In this document: positions 10,630-21,490 of the stretch, in pieces | How the letters are laid out: each line of letters opens with the position of its first letter | Position numbering within the stretch: position 1 is the first letter of the stretch | Origin: Pseudofabraea citricarpa | Taxonomy: Eukaryota > Ascomycota > Leotiomycetes > Helotiales > Dermateaceae | DNA: 64,000 bases | Assembly (NCBI GenBank): GCA_029641185.1 | Contig: JAPWGK010000005.1 | Coordinates: forward strand, 2,108,001 to 2,172,000 | Direction: 5' to 3' | Program-made: the position numbers and the translations under genes | Notes under the pieces: generated by a model | Databases searched by the model: none | Told to the model about the DNA's origin: nothing | Seen by the model: the letters and a program-made list of their open reading frames with translations, nothing else

Positions 10630-12570
10630 ATGAACGGTGCCCAGGGCCAACCAGGCCCAGGTCAAGGCCAGCCATCTGGGGGGCAACCGCAACAACCTCA
10701 GCAGGCCGCTCGAATGACCCTCTACAAGCCCGAGAACATGCGAACACTGCCAGAGCAATTTTCGCAAGCCGAGAAGCAGAAATGGGAGCATGGACTGCGA
10801 TCGTTGTGGGGGACGGTGGAAAAGAATGCGGCAGATACACCAGCGCACCAGGAAGCCAAGAGGAAACTCATCGAGTTCTCGAAAACCTTGACGGCCAAAA
10901 TCCAGCATTTCCGTGCACAGCAGCAGGCCCGTCTGCAGCAGCCAAATGCTCAGGCAGCTCAGAGTGCAGAGGCAGCGAGGGCGGCTGGTCCGAGAGTGTC
11001 GCAAAAGATCATGGAACATATCAATTCCTTCCCATACGTTCTCCCACCACAGCTCACTCAGGGCTCGGCTGAGGCGATGAAATATATCCAGGAGACGAAG
11101 TCCAAGTATCTGAAGGGGTTGATGGCTATGGAGACTTCGAAATCGAGAATGGTTAATCTCGACGCTGCGCTGGAGAGCAAAAATAATGAGGGCAATCCCT
11201 TGAGCGCCGAGGAAGAGAAGCAGTGGAGGGAGAAGAAGGACGCGGCCCAAAAGGGCTACAGTGAAGCTCAGAGATTCGTGGACGAGTTTCGAAAACAGCA
11301 AGCGTCACAAGCCCAGCAGCAGCAGCAGCAACATCAGCAACAACAGCAGCAGCAGCAGCAGCAAAATGCTACTCAGCAGCCTACTACTTCACAAGCTCCT
11401 CCCACTACTTCTGCTACCACGGGAGCGCCAGTAAATGCCATGGCTATGCAAACTCAAGTACCTGCTCCACGTCCCCAAATGAGTCTCCAGCAGCCAAATG
11501 TAGCTACACAAACTGTGAATGCTGCTATTGAAGCTGCTCGAAACCAACAAATGGGCGGTGCTCGACCTCCAATTCCGAATCAACCTGGCCAAGCTCCACA
11601 AGCTCAACCACCTAACCCTAATTCAAATATACAGCAGAATCAAGCAGGAGCAGCTCCGCATATCAAAATGGAAGCTGGTGCTCCTGGCCCAATAAATACA
11701 GCTGTAGCCCAAGTAGGTAACCAAGTTAGAACAGGATCAATCCCAAATAATTCACCTCAATCAGCTGCTCCACAGTCAGCTGGGCCCCAGTCGGCCGGGC
11801 CTCAAGGAATTCCAAGGCCTCTAACCCATCAAGCTGCTCTCAGTCAAGCAGCAAGATCGTATTCAAGTGGTCAGACTACGGGTACCCCGAATGTGATGGG
11901 TATGGGTGCACACGCGCACCCTACAGGCCGCGAGACGCCTAATGCGGGCACGACAAAGATGCCTATTCCTAAAAACCTCCCCCCAAATTCTATTGCACTT
12001 CCACAACCAGTGTCTATGCCCCAACCCCGACCAACATATTCCGGAGGTCCTAGCAACACAGGAAACGGCGTCATGGGTCAACCAGTAATTCACAAAGCTC
12101 CCGGCTTCGTTCTCGATTCCGAGGGCGAACGCGTTTTGAACAAGAAGAAATTGGACGAGCTCGTCAAGCAAGTCACTGGCGGTGGTGATGGTCTGGGTCC
12201 TGGTGAAGGTCTAACTGCTGAGACTGAAGAGGTACGTGGTTTCAAGAGGCGTGTTCTACGCTGCCTTGAAGCAGTAGCTACGCATGCTCAAGATCTTTTA
12301 CTGACTCTGGTCTAGTCTATCCTCAATGTCGCCGATGCTTTTGTCGATCAGGTCCTACAATCAGCCTGCAAGAATGCCAAGGAACGTGGAGCCCATGTTC
12401 TGGAGATTCGTGATATCCAACTCACGCTAGAACGACAATACAACATCCGCATCCCAGGCTACGCAAGCGACGAGATCAGAACTGTTCGGAAGATACAGCC
12501 AGCCCCTGCATGGATCTCCAAGATGAGTGCTGTTCAGGCTGCCAAGGTCACACGAAAGGACGACAATTGA
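10630..12570 (+). CDS. taf12: TFIID/SAGA subunit TAF12
   Basis: TAF12 is the histone-fold partner of TAF4 in TFIID and of Ada1 in SAGA, so it acts in RNA polymerase II initiation. Exons 10630-12231 and 12316-12570 give 618 residues. The 84-nt intron (GTACGT to TCTAG) falls inside the histone fold. The fold begins at about residue 507 ([14 protein letters not shown]) and continues in exon 2 ([20 protein letters not shown]), through [20 protein letters not shown] to the family's closing [14 protein letters not shown]. The long N-terminal part is Gln/Pro/Ala-rich, with a CAG/CAA tract coding polyglutamine at about residues 230-246. That is normal for fungal TAF12 but likely length-variable. No truncation is seen. 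The C-terminal identification is strong. Confidence 0.93.
11311..11365 (+). repeat. CAG/CAA repeat encoding polyglutamine in TAF12
   Basis: A run of CAG with CAA and CAT interruptions lies within the coding sequence of TAF12. Interruptions limit slippage. The tract sits in the disordered part, far from the histone fold. Confidence 0.85.
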
Positions 12571-13386
12571 AGTGTTTGCTTGATAGGTATTAAGTCCCTT
12601 TCCGCCTCACCCTTAACCTGTTTCTTTTCTGTTTCCATCTCTACTATCGCTTGCATTGGGGCAACTTTTTGACGCTTGCAATATCAGATATCTGGGGTAT
12701 ACCACGAGTAAAGTTTTTCCCTGCGGTCTTTTACATGGTGTTATGGGTCATGGTGGGATGAAATGCATCAACTGGGGCGTTCATACGGAGTAGAGGCTTT
12801 TTCTGTATGTAGGCACAACACTCACATGCAGGACAAATGGCAGACACTTTGCACTCTGGTATTGGTTCGGTCACACGTGATAAAAAGTGGTCTTGTGAGC
12901 TGTCTGCTTATCTTTCAGAGCCTATGACCAGATGTTTTCCCTGAGACATCACCTTAGTACAAGAAATCAAACCCTCTGCCACTAGAAAGAAACTAAAGTA
13001 ACCAAAACAAAAGTGCATTTTCCATGTTCCCGACGAAGTAAAAGTTTTGCTGAATCCGGACCACCCCCAGGCTGATCTTCGTGACGTTGTCGTGCTTCAA
13101 TTTAGGCAGGCTCCACGTGACCCGACTCGCGTCAATGCGGCTACGGCTACCGTATCTTAAGCTTCAACAGCTTCTTGTGAACCTCAAACGTGCTTTCGGA
13201 ATCAAGAGTACTGAACAACTGAATATCGATTACGCATCTCCCTCCAAGCGAGTATCAACATCATCTGTCGAATCGTGCCCTCCTTCGAATCCCAACCCCA
13301 AGCCGCCATCGTTGTCGACGCGACCTACACAGGCAGATCAGTCTACGTCACGGCAGGGCGCCTCCAGTCCCATACATCACAACGAC
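12571..13386. other. Intergenic and leader of RPN3
   Basis: Holds the TAF12 3' end and the RPN3 promoter and leader. The RPN3 frame stays open upstream of the chosen start back to 13081 and includes an in-frame ATG near 13135. An N-terminal extension cannot be excluded, but that part has no similarity I recognise. Confidence 0.5.
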
Positions 13387-15237
13387 ATGCCCAGCAAGAC
13401 TCCCCATACGAATGGCAATGAGCCTGTAGAGAATGGCATCAATGGTACGAAAGATATCGAGATGAAGGATGATGCGCAGTCAACGTTGAAGGGTGGAAAG
13501 GGAAAGAAGACGAAGGAAGGCGATGAGGAGATGACAGTCGTTGTACCCCCATCAAAAGGCACAAAGCTGTCAGCTCCTCCACCGAAGGATACTGATGGGG
13601 ATGTGGCCATGGATGGTGCCGAGGGTGCAGATGATGACCTCGCCGTCAAGATCGATCCGGTTGTGAAGACTGTGGCAGGTATGTGGCGCTGCACTATGAT
13701 GCTCGCATGGACATGTTTGAATTGACTCGAAAGCAGATATCAAGAGCAATTTCGCCTTGCTAGAGAAGGCCGTTGCGCTGTTCGATGCTAGATTCTCCCT
13801 CCGGGCCCTTCGATCCATTTCCTCTATCCGCAAACGCCTCACACCCGACATCCTAGCGCAAGTCATCACAGAAAGCTACCCATCAACAAGCCCTGCAGCA
13901 CAGTCTTTATTGATTGCCGTCGGAAGAGAAAATGCTACGTTTGGAAAGCCGGCTCCATCAGAGATGGAAATCGATGGCGAGAAGGTCACCAAGGCTGGAA
14001 AGAAGGAACCGAAGGAGATCATCCCGGAGATTGATATCTTCCTAGGTATTCTTGTCCAGATTTACTATCTGGATAGCAAGAATGTTCAGAAGGGTGCTGT
14101 TTTCTCGGCACATCTTGCTGAGCGGATACACTCCCTCAACCGCCGGACTTTGGACTCTCTATCCGCCCGTGTTTACTTCTACTTCTCCTTGTTCGCAGAG
14201 CAAACCGCACCTTTACCACCGTCACCAGCATCGCCTGTCATCGCCATTCGACCAGCTCTTCTCTCAGCTCTTCGAACCGCTGTCTTGCGCAAAGATATCG
14301 ATACACAATCTACCGTGATCGTACTACTCCTCAGAAACTACCTATCTACGTCCCACATCACACAAGCCGATCTTCTTATCTCGCACACCAAGTTCCCCGA
14401 GAACGCATCAAACAACCAGGTTGCACGATACTTATACTACTTGGGCCGAATCCGGGCGATCCAATTAAGGTATACCGAGGCACACGAACATCTGACTGCA
14501 GCCACCCGAAAGGCACCATCGAGTCCAAGTGCAGCCGGGTTCTCGCAAACCGCAACTAAGCTACTACTCGTTGTTGAGTTGTTAATGGGAGATATTCCTG
14601 AGCGTGCGACTTTCCGCCTTCCGAGTTTGGAACGACCTCTTGCCCCATATTTACTTCTTGTGCAGGCCGTGCGAGTGGGGAATCTGGAGGAGTTCGAGAT
14701 AACTATCAAGAAGCACAGCGAGACATTCCGACGTGATGGAACCTATACTTTGATCCTCCGTCTTCGTCAAAATGTCATCAAGACTGGTATCCGTATGATG
14801 TCCTTGTCATATTCGCGCATCTCACTTCGCGATATCTGCATACGCCTGCACCTTGGCAGCGAGGAGTCAGCCGAGTATATCGTTGCGAAGGCTATCCGAG
14901 ATGGTGTGATAGAGGCATCTTTGGATCGCGAGAAGGGGTTCATGAAGAGCAAGGAAGTTGGAGATGTGTATGCCACCAGAGAGCCCGGAGAAGCATTCCA
15001 TGACCGTATTCGGGCTTGTCTGTCACTTCATGACGAGAGCGTGAAGGTAAGATTTGTTATCTTGTTGATCTGAATATCGCTAATTTGATTTAGGCAATGC
15101 GCTTTCCCATGAACCAACACCGACTTGAATTGAAGAATGCTCAAGAGGCAAGAGAGCGAGAGCGTGAGATGGCCAAGGAGATCCAGGATGGTGATTTGGA
15201 CGAGGATGATCTCGGAGGGGAATTCGAGGGCATGTAA
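13387..15237 (+). CDS. rpn3: 26S proteasome lid subunit Rpn3
   Basis: Non-ATPase lid subunit (PSMD3 family), a PCI-domain scaffold of the 19S regulatory particle. Exons 13387-13678, 13737-15046 and 15094-15237 give 581 residues. Both introns (58 and 47 nt) have good donors (GTATGT and GTAAGA) and keep phase. Residues 1-97 are low-complexity and charged (EMKDDAQ, EEMTVVVPPSKG). The conserved body starts at the exon 2 boundary (DIKSNFALLEKAVALFDARF), followed by helical repeats, the PCI region (about 350-510, including ISLRDICIRLHL) and the family C-terminus in exon 3, opening FPMNQHRLELKNAQEARERE. Length is slightly above yeast Rpn3 because of the N-terminal extension. Translation could start further upstream (in-frame ATG near 13135), but the ATG at 13387 gives a normal protein. 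Confidence 0.92.
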
Positions 15238-16979
15238 GATCACAGTTGACAGGTTCGAAGCATCAATCGAGGGATGTACACACACACAAAGGGGCCTTTC
15301 ATGGTAGCATGGACGGGAGAATTGGTTTGGTGGCTTCACATCTTGTCTTGCTACTTTTTAGGACCTTTGAGATGGAGGGGGTGGGGGGTTGAAGGTGGAT
15401 GGAAGCTGTTCACCTTTGCTACATTAGTTTCTGCGAATCGTGCGTGCGTGTAATGTGAGCTCTCGTGGTTAAGGTACGACGATCTCGACATGCCGTATGA
15501 TAGTAATCAATAGAAGTTTCTTTGTATTAAATCATGTTCGTGTGTGTGTGTGTGTCTGTGTCTGTATTTGTGTCTATATCTGTATTTTCAGTGATAGATT
15601 CAGTGTCACGGATTCACGTCTTCGAGGAATTACTTTCTTCCACTTTCTCTGCTCTGGAATATCGTATATCCAGCCTCCCGTCCAATTTTGGGAAAAGTCC
15701 GTCGTGCAACGAAATCAAATCTGGGAATATCTATTATCCATACATAATTCAGGAACATCTTCGCTCCAGCCTCCCGTCCAATTTTGGGAAAAGTCCGTCA
15801 TGCAACGAAATCAGATCGGCTGGGAGGGAACGAATCTTCAGGGCAGGGAAGAAATATCTTCCTTCCAGCTTAGCTTAGCACCTACATATATCTTCCACGT
15901 GTGAGTTTGCCATGCAACGAAGTCAGTCAGATCACCCTAGAAGATTCGTTTCCACTCAGGTCTGCCGTGCACCAAATCTCAAGGGAGGGAGGGATGGAAG
16001 AATATCTTCCTGCCAGTTTGGTAGTAGGTAGCGGCTTCCACATCTACGTCCGTCATGCAACGAAACCAACCATGCAGGAAAATCGATCTTCCATCTAGGA
16101 ATATATATATCTTCCACCTAGGTTTTAGCGCTAGGATCGTCATGCAACGAATTCATAAGAATCTCTAGGAAAGGAATATCTTTTACCTATATTTTGCGGA
16201 GGGTTCGTCATGCAACGAAATCAAGTAAAGGAATATCTTCTATCTAGGCTTTAGCGCTAAGTTCGTCATGCAACGAAATAAATCATAGGAATCTCTAGGA
16301 AAGGATTATCTTTTACCCATATTTTTCTGCAAAGGTTCGATATGCAACGAAATCAACTATTTAGGAATATCTTCTATCCAGGTTTTAGCGCTAAGTCCGT
16401 CATGCAACGAATCTGAAAATACTTCCAGGAGGAACATCGATCTTCCATGGTCCGCATTGCCCAATCCGTCATGCAACAAACCTCCTGTGTCTGGATGATC
16501 AATAAGCTATCACCCTTGGAAAAGAAAATCTGTCTTGCAACTGCTAGATAAATCTGGCGTGAGATCATTACAAAGTAGATAGGATGTCAAGACAAGATAA
16601 ACAAAACAAAACAAAAAGATACTCATTTGCAGATCTCGGATCTCAACGCGTCATGCGGGGAGACGAGATGAGATGAGACGCGAAATCTGGAGCCGCGTCT
16701 GGATCTGTTGTCGCAGTCACAAACTTCTATTTCAACCCTAGGACAGACCCCACCACCAGGACATTTCTAGATATAAATCAACCTTGGTCGAAGCACTCAA
16801 CACTAGTATACAGCACAGAACACACAACACCCAGCACGGATGTATGCAGCTGAAAACAGGTCTCAACTAGGAGCTTGACCACTCCGAGTAGTCAGTTTCT
16901 GAGCGAAAGGTCACTGCCAGGAATGAAGTAAGAGAGCAAAGAAAAAGGAGCAAGAAAAAGAGAGAGGAGAAGCGCGACA
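15238..16979. other. Intergenic between RPN3 and the MYST gene
   Basis: Apart from a GT-rich microsatellite at about 15538-15570 and the degenerate repeat array at 15669-16484 (listed separately), no gene is supported. Open frames across the array simply read the repeats. The last 400 bp presumably hold the MYST gene promoter. Confidence 0.6.
15669..16484. repeat. Degenerate minisatellite built on a CGTCATGCAACGAA core
   Basis: The core TCCGTCATGCAACGAAATC or a close variant occurs about ten times. Approximate core starts are 15698, 15794, 15906, 16047, 16137, 16205, 16263, 16337, 16396 and 16466, with one weak copy near 15962. All are on the same strand, 56-141 bp apart. Copies 1 and 2 share about 50 bp (CCAGCCTCCCGTCCAATTTT, then GGGAAAAGTCCGTC, then the core). 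From 16090 on, two flanks alternate. One is AGGAATATCTTCTATC then AGGTTTTAGCGCTA. The other is AATCTCTAGGAAAGGA then ATCTTTTACC and TATATTTT. The higher-order period is therefore about 126-133 bp. No coding use is apparent. Confidence 0.85.
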
Positions 16980-18265
16980 ATGCCGACAACCACTGCGGTG
17001 CTGAACGGCAGCAGTACTACAACAGCTCCAGCAGCAAACACAGGTCCAGCAAAACCGCAAACGCAAACACAGACACAAACCCACACGCCGCCCTCGTCGG
17101 CATCCAACAAATCCCTCACGCCGCTCGAGGCCGAGAAGGAGAAGCTGCGCGAGCGCAACATCGACCAGGTCATCTTCGGCGAGGTCGCCTTCAAGGCCTG
17201 GTACCCGTCATACTACCCAGCAACAGTCCTCGTGGCGGGCGCCGCAGGCAAGAGTCGCGGCGAGGGCGATAGCATCGAGGTCGGTAAGGGCATCGTGGTG
17301 CAGAGGCTATACGTGTGTCCGCGCTGCTTTGCGTACTCGCGCGAGGTGGTGGAGTGGTGGAGGCATGTCAAGGCGTGTGAGGAGATGAGGGGGGATAAGA
17401 TGCCTGGGCGGAGGGTGTATGTGCACGATTGGAAAGAGGAGGAGAAGGATGGGGAGGGAGGGCGGTGGTGTGTCTGGGAGGTTGATGGGGGAGTTGACAC
17501 TGTAAGTTTTCTTCTTTATTTTTCTATTTTCCGATTTCATCTTCGGAGAGAGGGGTTTTCTTGTATTGTTATTTGCTTCAAGACGAAAAGTACAGTTGCT
17601 AATGTGGAAAATACACTCAGCTCTTCTGCCAAAACCTCTCCCTCTTCGCAAAGCTCTTCCTCGACAACAAATCCGTCTTCTTCGACGTGCACTCCTTCAA
17701 CTACTTCCTGCTCGTCTACACGTCGCCGGCGACCAAGAAGCCCCAGATCGTCGGCTTCTTCTCCAAGGAGAAGATGTCGTGGGACAACAACAACCTCGCG
17801 TGCATACTGATCTTCCCGCCGTGGCAGCGCAAGGGGCTGGGCGCTCTGCTGATGGGCGTGTCGTACGAGATCTCCCGCCGGGAGCAAATCCTCGGGGGCC
17901 CCGAGAAGCCGATTTCAGACCTGGGCCGGAAAGGCTACCGGAGGTTCTGGGGCACCGAGATCGCGAGGTGGCTGTTGGAAGTCAAGGAGACGGATCGCAA
18001 GAAGGGACGCGGCTTGGTTGATATCGAGAGGGTCAGTAAGGAGACGTGGATCTTGCCGGATGATTGTCTGAGTGTCCTACGAGATATGGATGTTGTCGAG
18101 AAGGCTGGCCGTGGAAAGGGGACTGTCGAGAGAGTACGCATCGATAAGGTCAGAGTCAGGGAGTGGGTGGCTAGGAATGGCATCTCGTTGGATAGGCCGG
18201 TTGATAGGGAGGGCTTTGTGGAGGGGTATGCGGAGAGGAGGGAGGATGACGGCATGGGTGATTGA
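16980..18265 (+). CDS. MYST-family histone acetyltransferase, short Sas2-like form
   Basis: Predicted lysine acetyltransferase transferring acetyl from acetyl-CoA to histone tails in the nucleus. Exons 16980-17501 and 17621-18265 (119-nt intron, donor GTAAGT, branch-like TGCTAATG) give 388 residues. After a low-complexity N-terminus (about 1-45), a MYST-type C2HC zinc finger is visible with Cys113, Cys116, His129 and Cys133. Exon 2 opens LFCQNLSLFAKLFLDNKSVFF and carries LACILIFPPWQRKGLGALLM, the acetyl-CoA loop QRKGLG at 243-248, then SYEIS with the expected catalytic Glu, and the closing block PISDLGRKGYRRFW. No chromodomain precedes the finger, and the size is close to yeast Sas2. This separates it from Esa1-type enzymes, so an assignment to the Sas2 branch is likely but not proven. 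The following gene converges on it. Confidence 0.87.
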
Positions 18266-18930
18266 GAGGGGAGTGGATTTTTGCTTTTTTCAGGAAGGAC
18301 TTCTGTAAAAACCTTATGGGTGCCATCTGAAGGGAAACCTGGACGAAAGGTTCAGAGGAAGATGCTCAGGAGCCCTTTGGACCATCCAAGGCGCCAAGGA
18401 TGAAGGGTTCACTTGTCTATCGAGTATCGCACAGAGAAGAAGAAGCGGCAGAGGTGGTCGCCAAGTAAAGTAGAGATAAAGCAGAGGTGAAAGAAGCCTC
18501 AATAAGATCTGAGTAGAAGATTGTATAACATATAGAAAGAGTAATGGCATAAATAACCACATTACATTATATCCTAAGCGACTGCCTCTCTACTACCTTA
18601 CTAGTAAAATTATATATAGCCTTACTGGTGGATGAGCAGCTAATGAATTCTGAGTCCTAAGTCCTAAGTTTTTAAGCCATATCCTTTGTTCACATCATGC
18701 AGTATTTTTTCCTTTCCCCTTTCCTCCTATCCCATTTCGTTTTCCCCCTCAGCACGATAGCCCGCTGTAATCTTCCAGCCAGATAAAAACGCCATGTTAA
18801 GTAACAAGCCATACATATCCATCCATGATCCATCCCCAAAGTCCTACGAGATCCGGAATAGAATAGAGAGAGAGATATCAACAGCATTCACCCCACCTCC
18901 ACTAAACTCGGTAAGTAGCAAGTCACTCGC
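18266..18930. other. Convergent 3' interval
   Basis: Separates two convergent genes and must hold both 3' ends. No gene-like frame or clear repeat was seen. Confidence 0.5.
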
Positions 18931-20436
18931 TTACCATGTCGTCTGCAGCCCCTTAAACTCGTCCGAACTCAGTCCCAAATCGACAAAGACCGGATCATCA
19001 CCTTCTAGATGCCTGATGCGATCCTCGTCTTCCTCCTCCAGCTTCTCCATCTCCTCCTCTGGCGTCTCCTTCTCCTTCTCTCCACTTCCCTCCTTTAGTG
19101 CATCGCCCTTGCCCTCGCCGATAACCAAAAACTGCGTGTTCACATACGCGAGCACTTCCGGCTGTAGGGGCATCCATCGCCTGCCGCCAAACTTGTCTTG
19201 GATCTCGGCGGGGTATTGTGCGGGTGTGGAGAGAGTCGCGTTCGCGGGACCTGAAGCTGTAGGGTTCTTGACCGAGATGGCGTAGCTTCCTTTGGGATTG
19301 GCTAGACCCAGCGTCTTTTGGATGGGTCCCAGTGTGCCGGGGACTGTGAGGTGGTAAGCGAGGTGCGAGTCGCGACCTGAGTTGGTTGATGTTATTGCGT
19401 AGATGCCTTCCGCGAAGGGTGTTACGGCTGGGACTTGGGTTGTTCTATTAGGGGGTGTTAGATTCTTTTGCAACTAATCTACGGAAGGAAGAGTTAAAGG
19501 GTAAGAAAGTGCAAGGAAAGAATCTCACCCCTGCGTCTTCGTCGCATACTCATCGCCTTCAAAAACACCTTTCAGATCCTCAATCGACGCTTCGGTCTTC
19601 TCGACAAACATGAGAAACCGATCGCGCGTGCTCGTGGGCAGGACTTTCTTGGGCAGCGCGAGTAGACGAGCGTTCTGGGTGTCCTTGGTCAGTGAGCTGC
19701 TGGATAAGGAGGATCCCAGTGCGAGTGGTCGTAGGACGATGTAACTTCTTGCTATGTCTTCGATGCCTTGTGGCGAGGTGACGCCTACGCGGCTGCGGAA
19801 GAAGAAGTAGATGAGACCCTTTTCGAGGATGGAGGAGGGGATTTGGGAGGTACGGGTATTGTCTTCTGCTTCTTTGCTCTGGTTTGAAGTTTGCGGCTTC
19901 TCTTCCGCTGTTTCAATTGAACCTGTCTTTTCAGAATCATCCGGTTTTGCTTGCTCGGAGGGATTCTTCTCTTTTCCCTCTTGTTCTGTTAGATCCGTCT
20001 TTCCTGGCTCGTCGGACTTGACTTCTTCGAAAGCATTCTTTACTTCTCCTTCTGGTTCTGCATCTGCCGTTCCCGGCTCATCAGATTTCACTTCTTCATG
20101 CCCATTCTTCTCCTCTTTTTCTTCTTTGCTTCCATCTTCCTCTTTCTTGGCAACTTCCTCCTCGCGCTTCTGAACAGCTTTCTCTCGTGCTTCAAGATCA
20201 TCTACTTTGTCGTTCTCGTCACTCTTTTCAGTGTTGATCTGTTTAGCAATGTCCTGCTCGGATTCAAGACCCTCAGAAGCTCCATTCAACGTCTCCTCGA
20301 TCGTCTTCTGATCTTTCTCGATCTTGGCTTTCTTGTTGGGTTCTTCTGGTGGTAGCGAGGAGACGGCTTCGCGTTTCTTGCTTGCTCCATTTCCGTTTGG
20401 TGAGGCTTCACCTTGTGAGGGGCGGGTTGCTGGCAT
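18931..20436 (-). CDS. Conserved fungal protein of the type often named BTB-domain transcription factor
   Basis: Exons 20436-19529 and 19444-18931 give 473 residues. The 84-nt intron (GTGAGA to TAATAG) rejoins the conserved TKTQG and TTQVPAV. Residues 1-195 are a highly charged, Lys/Glu-rich region with KKREAVSS and NKKAKIEK as possible nuclear localisation signals and repeated EVKSDEPG blocks. The conserved part starts at about 205 (SILEKGLIYFFFRSRVGV) and includes YIVLRPLALG, RLLALPKKVLP, EGIYAIT, SHLAYHLTVPG and RRWMPLQPEVL. The C-terminal tail is acidic. Relatives in filamentous fungi are often annotated as BTB-domain transcription factors. I do not see a classical BTB fold in it, so the name should be treated as a label only. 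Function unknown, probably nuclear. Confidence 0.8.
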
Positions 20437-21106
20437 GGTGTTGGTTGATTGGGGTTCTGAGAAAGGGATCGTAAGTTGGAAATTCTTTTGCTACTTGAGT
20501 GAAAAGGAAAATAGGGGCGGGCAGTAAACACAGTACGGTCGTTCTAAAAATTGGAACATGCGTTTGCCCATGGCCCTTCACAAGCTTCAATAGAATCTAG
20601 AGATTGGTGAAGAACTTTAGAGACTTACTGGAGGTAGAATTGAATAAGGGCTTTTCTAATGCCAAAGGTGATTGAGTAATTTAGGATTGTCAATTGGCTG
20701 AATTGAGAATCGATTGATGGTGAAGAAGAAAAGAAAGAATCTAACCTTGTCACAAGCAACTAAGTCACTAAGTCGCGTCATGTAGTCTAAGAACGCGTGA
20801 CGTCAACGAATTATTGAGCGCCAGATCACGTGCAGCATTGCGGTTCTATATTGGTGTAGTTGAGGGTCTTCTAGGGAATGTGATGCTCTGCAACTATCAT
20901 CTAGTAATCATGTTTGTTGTCAAGGTTTAAATCTCTTCATAGCACCTATTTTTCTGCGTACTCCGCATACATACCCTTGTCGCTACGTGTAAATGATGTA
21001 ACCCTCACCTCAACCGAGCACTTCAACCTCCAAAGTCAATAACCACCACAACAAAGTGTAGCTAAACCCCATTACTTCAATTCATTCAAATTCCACGACA
21101 GCAAAC
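20437..21106. other. Divergent promoter interval
   Basis: 670 bp between the minus-strand conserved protein and the small mitochondrial protein gene. Contains TGACGTCA-like sequence at about 20808-20814 (GTGACGTCA, a CRE/ATF-type palindrome) and CACGTG-like bases near 20827. Their use is not shown. No gene was seen. Confidence 0.4.
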
Positions 21107-21466
21107 ATGTTGAACCCCGTCAGGTTGAAGGCTAGGAGCCAAATCATACGAGCGTCACAGCCTTTCCTCCGGAATCACGCCACGGCATCAGATGCCAAAA
21201 AGGTAGAGTTGAATCGACCATCTACTCAATTGCCACTTACTGAATCTCAAAAGCCTGCGACGACAGCGACGACAGCAGAAGAGAAGCCCAAAGAGCAAGA
21301 AGAAGCAAAGCCAAAAAAGAAGACCATGGCCGAATTGGACGAGGAGCTGCGGGCGAAGCTAGAAGCCAGATCAGGAGACGGCGGGGCATCAGGGTTAGAG
21401 TACGAAGGAGGCAAAGCGGTCGCGATGAAGAGAGGAGTGCGAGAGAACATGTTCCGACTCATCTAA
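21107..21466 (+). CDS. Small protein with a mitochondrial-type presequence
   Basis: A single-exon, 119-residue protein of unknown function. The N-terminus MLNPVRLKARSQIIRASQP is basic, lacks acidic residues and is followed by FLRNHATAS, a good match for a cleaved mitochondrial targeting peptide. The middle is Lys/Glu-rich and disordered. The C-terminal 45 residues look conserved in fungi (TMAELDEELRAKLEARSGDG, then GLEYEGGKAVAMKRGVR and NMFRLI). The ATG context AAACATGTTG is good. It ends only 25 bp from the convergent aldolase stop, so the 3' untranslated regions must overlap. No domain name can be given with confidence. Confidence 0.72.
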   Translation: MLNPVRLKARSQIIRASQPFLRNHATASDAKKVELNRPSTQLPLTESQKPATTATTAEEKPKEQEEAKPKKKTMAELDEELRAKLEARSGDGGASGLEYEGGKAVAMKRGVRENMFRLI

Positions 21467-21490
21467 TCTAATAATTCAAGTCCCCAAAGG

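Noticed and set aside
10600..11301. 233-codon minus-strand frame opposite TAF12
   Set aside because: Mirror frame of the Gln-rich TAF12 coding sequence; composition (Leu/Trp/Cys-rich) is an antisense artefact.
15497..15904. Open frames across the minisatellite
   Set aside because: They merely translate the repeat units; adjacent frames are equally open.
15669..16484. CRISPR-like appearance of regularly spaced repeats
   Set aside because: Intervening sequences are themselves repeated and of variable length, no cas genes are present and the host is eukaryotic.
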